Part shown: piece after piece, positions 6,799-9,932 of the stretch | Position numbering within the stretch: position 1 is the first letter of the stretch | Layout of the letters: every line of letters starts with the position of its first letter | Source: JADJEI01 sp035328465 | Lineage (GTDB): Bacteria; Bacteroidota; Ignavibacteria; Ignavibacteriales; Ignavibacteriaceae | Assembly: GCA_035328465.1 (NCBI GenBank) | Contig: DAOLIQ010000103.1 | Location: 1 to 9,932, forward strand | DNA length: 9,932 nt | Reading direction: 5' to 3' | The notes under the pieces: generated by a model | What the model saw: the letters and a program-made list of their open reading frames with translations, nothing else | The model's database searches: none | What the model was told of the DNA's origin: nothing | Position numbers and translations under genes: made by a program

Positions 6799-6827
6799 AT
6801 TGTACAAACAAATTATAAGAAAGTCAA
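6799..6827 (-). promoter_or_regulatory. Sigma70-like promoter for the beta-helix/propeller operon
   Basis: On the minus strand, TTGACT (6827-6822) and TACAAT (6804-6799) are separated by 17 bases, close to the -35/-10 consensus with ideal spacing. The start would lie about 65 bases before the ATG at 6725. A TATAAT sits inside the spacer, so the exact -10 could differ. Confidence 0.5.
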
Positions 6828-6842
6828 GGAAACAAGTAAGTC

Positions 6843-8420
6843 TCACATCTCCAACCTAATCTGATTCTGTTTGTTCTTGCCTTTTAGCTGTGCGGCTTTG
6901 AATGTGATGTTTACGCTTGGCAGTTTTAGTTTCTTTGTTCCAAAGTATTCTTTTAATGTTAGTATTTGTAAACGCGGAATGCTGTATCCCGGTATTTCTA
7001 CAAATCCTGCGCCTGCAATTGTATCAAGCATTGGTTTTGTTGGTTCTGCTATTGTAAGAAAAACTCCAAGCCCGCATTTGTGTTTATCCATTGCTCCAAG
7101 CAAAGCATCTATGTCTTTTGATTGTATGTTTGCTCCACCCTTTACCTGAAAAGCTGCCCGTATAACGCTCTGATCTTTTGGGTTTGATAAGTATTGCGCT
7201 AATCCGTCTATTCCTTTATCTGCGCCTTTGGTTCCGAATGTGGTTGAGAATACTTCAAACTCGGTAAGCCACCAATCCTGAAAAGCATTCGGGTTTTGCT
7301 GCCATAATGCAATTGCACTTTGTTCATCGGTTGGAGTGCCTCTTACTTCAAATTTGTTTAGGCTTTCGCCGTAAGTATCTTTTAAGCGGCGTTTGATTAA
7401 TGAAATTGCAATGGGAGAAATATCTATCCCTACCCAGTTGCGATGCAGACTTTCTGCCGCATCTACTGTTGTGCCGCAGCCGCAAAAACCATCAAGCACA
7501 GTATCACCTTCGTTACTGCTTGCTTTAATTATTCTTTCTAATAATGCTTTTGGTTTTTGGGTGGGGTAGCCGAGACGTTCTTTAGCTTGTGAGTTTATTG
7601 GTGAAATGTCGTCCCAAAGTGCTTGCAGAACTGTACCTTTATTTTCATCAAGGTATCTTTTTAATCGAATACCACTTTTATTTGTAAAGTGTAATCTACC
7701 TTCATTATCTAATCGCCTCATTGTTTCTAATGGCACTCTCCATAAAGATTTTGCTCCTTTATACTCATATTCATATCCTCCTCCTGAAAGTCCTTTAGCA
7801 GAAAGATTATCATCTTGCCAAAGTCTTCCATCACTATCTTTATTCTTAAATCTTGATAGATATTTATCATCGTGCGAAATAAATATGTCAGTCCACTTCC
7901 ATTTTTCAGTTTTAGTATAAAACAAAATAATATCAATATTAGCCCCAAATCTTCCTGGATCATTATGTGCACTTGTTCTCTTCCAAACAATTTCATTCCT
8001 AAAATTCTTAGCACCAAAAACAATATCACAAACAGTTTTAAGATAATGACTCATAGTTGGGTCGCAATGGAGATAAAAACTACCTGTGGGTTTAAGAACT
8101 CTGTGCAGTTCAAGTATGCGTAAAGACATCATAGTTAAATAAGGAAAAGCGTGCGGTGCAACTTTCTGGAAAGTAAGCAAAAGGAAATAAAGGTTATCAG
8201 TTGTAAGTGTGTGCAGTTCTGCAAGGGAATCCTGAATGTTCTTCAGAGTCCACGTATCTTCAAAAGCAATGCGCTGAGTTTGTATTTCTTTATCATCAAA
8301 GAAAATATTGTAATCGCGCTTGCTGTTAAAGGGCGGGTCAATGTAAACAAGATCAACAGATTCATCGGGAACAGATTCACGAAGAACATTAAGGCAATCG
8401 CCAAGGTAGAGAGTGTTCAT
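6843..8420 (-). CDS. Site-specific DNA methyltransferase fused to an Mrr-like nuclease domain
   Basis: A 525-residue cytoplasmic protein with two parts. Residues 1 to about 350 are an amino-group DNA methyltransferase. The catalytic motif DPPF is at 28-31, and the AdoMet-binding motif VLDGFCGCGTT (308-318) comes late, followed by WVGIDIS. This order is the beta class, which makes N6-methyladenine or N4-methylcytosine. Residues about 355-490 match the Mrr-type PD-(D/E)xK nuclease fold: KGADKGIDG with D405, then FQVKGG with Q425 and K427, the QxK variant typical of Mrr. The catalytic residues appear intact, so the protein could both modify and cut, or cut modified DNA. No separate restriction or specificity gene is nearby, so it is a stand-alone unit. 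The target sequence cannot be read from the protein. The ATG at 8420 starts right at the conserved YLGDCLNVL; no strong ribosome site is seen. Confidence 0.9.
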   Translation of the reverse strand: MNTLYLGDCLNVLRESVPDESVDLVYIDPPFNSKRDYNIFFDDKEIQTQRIAFEDTWTLKNIQDSLAELHTLTTDNLYFLLLTFQKVAPHAFPYLTMMSLRILELHRVLKPTGSFYLHCDPTMSHYLKTVCDIVFGAKNFRNEIVWKRTSAHNDPGRFGANIDIILFYTKTEKWKWTDIFISHDDKYLSRFKNKDSDGRLWQDDNLSAKGLSGGGYEYEYKGAKSLWRVPLETMRRLDNEGRLHFTNKSGIRLKRYLDENKGTVLQALWDDISPINSQAKERLGYPTQKPKALLERIIKASSNEGDTVLDGFCGCGTTVDAAESLHRNWVGIDISPIAISLIKRRLKDTYGESLNKFEVRGTPTDEQSAIALWQQNPNAFQDWWLTEFEVFSTTFGTKGADKGIDGLAQYLSNPKDQSVIRAAFQVKGGANIQSKDIDALLGAMDKHKCGLGVFLTIAEPTKPMLDTIAGAGFVEIPGYSIPRLQILTLKEYFGTKKLKLPSVNITFKAAQLKGKNKQNQIRLEM

Positions 8421-8552
8421 AAGTTACCGGCTTTAATAATTTTAATTCAAATAAATTCTACTTACAGGATAAAATTAAGAATTATAAATTGAAAAAGCGC
8501 AAAGCATACTGAATTACTTTTGAAACTTTGTTGGAATATAACCTCAACCCTG

Positions 8553-8606
8553 CCCTTCTCCTTATGAAGGAGAAGGGTGTTGGATTTCATCTCCTTTTTA
8601 AGGAGA
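8553..8606. repeat. Pair of REP-like palindromes
   Basis: The first hairpin pairs 8553-8563 with 8567-8577 (CCCTTCTCCTT/AAGGAGAAGGG, loop ATG). The second pairs 8590-8596 with 8600-8606 (TCTCCTT/AAGGAGA, loop TTT). Both share the CTCCTT/AAGGAG core, so they look like two related members of a dispersed palindromic repeat. Neither has a T tail, so they are unlikely to be terminators. Confidence 0.7.
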
Positions 8607-8692
8607 GGGATAACGGACAGAATGACATTATTCTAAACTTTGAGTAAGGTAGGTTATTAATACCAGATTTTATCATTCAAACAAATGGTACT

Positions 8693-8728
8693 CGGATTTT
8701 CAAGGATTTATAAATCCGTGATTTTTTT
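8693..8728. repeat. Palindromic element followed by a T run
   Basis: GGATTTA and TAAATCC form a perfect 14-base palindrome at 8704-8717. CGGATTT at 8693-8699 can alternatively pair with AAATCCG at 8712-8718. A run of T (8722-8728) follows on the plus strand, giving terminator-like form, but no plus-strand gene ends upstream. A regulatory or dispersed repeat role is as likely. Confidence 0.5.
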
Positions 8729-8756
8729 ATGCATGGAAATCACTTGATTGAAATTC

Positions 8757-8764
8757 TATGTTTG
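8757..8764 (+). promoter_or_regulatory. Candidate -7 box for the 8807-9505 gene
   Basis: TATGTTTG matches TAnnTTTG and lies 42 bases before the ATG. The matching -33 element is weak. Confidence 0.35.
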
Positions 8765-8794
8765 AAGTGGAAATAATTTTTAATCATTAATTAA

Positions 8795-8800
8795 AAGGAG
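8795..8800 (+). promoter_or_regulatory. Shine-Dalgarno AAGGAG for the 8807 gene
   Basis: AAGGAG ends 6 bases before the ATG at 8807. It is a strong site and fixes the start of that gene. Confidence 0.85.
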
Positions 8801-8806
8801 CCTACA

Positions 8807-9505
8807 ATGGCTAAAAAATATTATATGCCACGTCCGGACCCGGATAAGTTAAGCTGGTTGTTAAACTTCTCACAGAAGATCAGCACTTACAATGTTTTAT
8901 TGAATGTAACCCCGGCAGAGGTAACATTTATAGGGGATTTCTATGATTACTATGCGTATGTTTTAAGCTCAATAGGAAGTTTCAAAACTTATGGACAGGA
9001 TTTGATAGAGTATAAAAAGAACCTGTTAAGCGGTCCTGTAGGCTCTGTGCTGGGGGGGTTTCCTTCTGTGCCCGTTCTTGCAGCAGCGCCGACAGCAACC
9101 GGTGCCGGCAGTCTAACAATAATGCAAACTCTTGTCCAACGTATAAAAAACCATCCTAACTACACCACAGCAATCGGTGAAGACCTTGGAATTATCGGTG
9201 CTGATTTGACTCATGATCCGGCAAGTGCAAAGGTAGTGCTAAGAGGTTCTTTCAAGAATAACCAGGCAGTGATCCAGTTTAATTCTTTCGCTCTTGCCGA
9301 CGGAATAAGGCTTGAAAGTATGCGCGGAACGGAAACTCAATATGTGTTTTTAGCCAACGATACTGAAGCGCCTTACACAGATACGCGGGCAAAACTTGAT
9401 CCGACAAAACCTGAAGCAAGAAAATACCGCGCAATATTTTTTGATAATGAGCCGGATAACCTGATCGGATTATGGAGTGATGAGATCACTATAATCATTC
9501 CTTGA
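8807..9505 (+). CDS. Conserved-type hypothetical protein: helical N-terminal part, FN3-like C-terminal part
   Basis: A 232-residue protein without signal peptide or membrane segment. It opens MAKKYYMPRPDPDKLSWLLN, and residues about 11-72 look helical, including LNVTPAEV at 32-39. A Gly/Ala/Pro-rich linker spans about 75-101. A second helical piece (103-128) includes TLVQRIKNHPNYT. The rest (about 142-232) is beta-rich and ends YRAIFFDNEPDNLIGLWSDEITI, like the last strands of a fibronectin/Ig fold. This layout resembles small uncharacterised proteins seen in Bacteroidota and other environmental bacteria, which pair a helical N-terminal part with a strand pattern ending in W(S/T)E or W(S/T)D. 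That link is from memory. No enzyme motif is visible and the function is unknown. It has a strong ribosome site and its own terminator, so it is probably a well-expressed single gene. Seven G residues at 9052-9058 lie in the linker. Confidence 0.85.
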   Translation: MAKKYYMPRPDPDKLSWLLNFSQKISTYNVLLNVTPAEVTFIGDFYDYYAYVLSSIGSFKTYGQDLIEYKKNLLSGPVGSVLGGFPSVPVLAAAPTATGAGSLTIMQTLVQRIKNHPNYTTAIGEDLGIIGADLTHDPASAKVVLRGSFKNNQAVIQFNSFALADGIRLESMRGTETQYVFLANDTEAPYTDTRAKLDPTKPEARKYRAIFFDNEPDNLIGLWSDEITIIIP

Positions 9506-9526
9506 TAATTATTTGATTGAATCATT

Positions 9527-9557
9527 AAAAAAGGCAGCCGGTTTTGGCTGCCATTTT
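9527..9557. terminator. Bidirectional intrinsic terminator between converging genes
   Basis: GGCAGCC (9533-9539) pairs with GGCTGCC (9546-9552) around GGTTTT. Six A residues precede the stem and ATTTTT follows, so a U run is made in either direction. It lies 21 bases after the stop at 9505 and beyond the end of the minus-strand cargo gene at 9628. Confidence 0.85.
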
Positions 9558-9627
9558 TATTACGAGTCTATTGATTAAGTGTTTATATTGACATCAATAC
9601 CGAAGAGATGTTTGATTTATGACTGTC

Positions 9628-9932
9628 TTATTTTATCATCAGCATCTGCTTGGATTCGTTGAATAATATTTTTCCATCTTTCATTGCGGTGACTCTGTAA
9701 ATGTAAACTCCGCTTGAAAGACTGCTTGCATCAAATGTTTTTTCGATGCTGCCGGGTTCGAGTTCTTCGTTCACAATTTCTGTTACTTCTCTGCCAAGCA
9801 AATCATAGACTTTAAGTGTTACAAAACTCTTCTCAGGAATTGAGAATTTTATTGTTGTGCTTGGGTTGAAAGGGTTAGGGTAGTTTGTTGATAGTTCGAA
9901 CGATCCTGGCTCATTTCCGATAGTGATTTTAT
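9628..9932 (-). CDS. T9SS cargo protein, C-terminal sorting domain only; runs off the right edge
   Basis: A minus-strand frame enters from the right edge and ends with TAA at 9630-9628. The visible 100 or so residues are a type A sorting domain with a short lead-in: ELSTNYPNPFNPSTTIKFSI, then VTLKVYDLLGREV, EELEPGSIEKTFDA, LSSGVYIYRVTAMKDG and the end KQMLMIK. The passenger domain lies outside the window, so its role is unknown. The DNA is very close to the matching part of the gene at 1716-3413, with about ten differences over the last 135 or so bases, compared by eye. Confidence 0.93.
   Translation of the reverse strand, partial: KITIGNEPGSFELSTNYPNPFNPSTTIKFSIPEKSFVTLKVYDLLGREVTEIVNEELEPGSIEKTFDASSLSSGVYIYRVTAMKDGKILFNESKQMLMIK

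Larger units (their letters stand above)
8421..8806. other. 386-base divergent spacer, no gene
   Basis: This space separates the divergent methyltransferase and hypothetical genes and should hold both promoters. No convincing open frame is seen. It is AT-rich at both ends. The middle holds two neighbouring hairpins, another palindrome with a T run, and a -7-like box, listed separately. Confidence 0.75.

Noticed and set aside
7606..8492. Several frames of 83-113 residues opposite or overlapping the methyltransferase
   Set aside because: They overlap a full-length gene with intact catalytic motifs and have no ribosome sites or recognisable domains.
8693..8728. Firm call of a plus-strand terminator
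   Set aside because: Form fits, but no rightward gene ends upstream and the stem is short or lacks a loop in its best form. It was kept only as a palindromic repeat.
1..9932. tRNA, rRNA, riboswitch, insertion sequence or phage genes
   Set aside because: No cloverleaf, ribosomal RNA segment, transposase or integrase frame, or terminal inverted repeats flanking a gene could be seen.

Overview
The window most resembles a member of the Ignavibacteria (Bacteroidota/Chlorobi group). Three reading frames end in type IX secretion system (T9SS) type A sorting domains with the NYPNPFNP signature and a lysine-rich tail ending in MLMIK or MLLIK. The DNA is AT-rich, several starts have TAnnTTTG-like boxes upstream, and the intergenic spaces carry long perfect hairpins. 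The lineage is inferred from these traits only.

Layout from left to right. (1) Positions 1-1071, minus strand: kdsA, a metal-type KDO8P synthase for lipopolysaccharide KDO, followed by the start of an unrecognised gene that runs off the left edge. (2) 1177-1629, plus strand: an unusual frame made of twenty exact 21-base (7-residue) repeats, ending just before a strong hairpin terminator. (3) 1716-3413, minus: a secreted T9SS cargo protein with WGENG-type propeller-like repeats and two 8-G tracts inside the gene. (4) 3488-6725, minus: a probable two-gene operon. It consists of a secreted parallel beta-helix protein without a sorting domain, then a T9SS cargo with seven approximately 53-residue repeats (likely a seven-bladed propeller). 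A second, unrelated half sorting domain follows the cargo's stop codon in the same frame. (5) 6843-8420, minus: one protein joining a beta-class DNA methyltransferase to an Mrr-like nuclease domain. (6) 8421-8806: a non-coding spacer with palindromes. (7) 8807-9505, plus: a two-domain hypothetical protein with a strong ribosome binding site and a shared terminator. (8) 9628-9932, minus: the C-terminal end of another T9SS cargo.

Most of the window is secretion cargo. The sorting domains at 1716, 3668 and 9628 are very similar in DNA, so they look like a copied cassette attached to different passenger domains. No RNA genes, insertion sequences or CRISPR arrays were seen. The least ordinary items are the heptad-repeat frame, the in-frame half sorting domain beyond a stop codon, and the G tracts that could make a secreted protein phase-variable.
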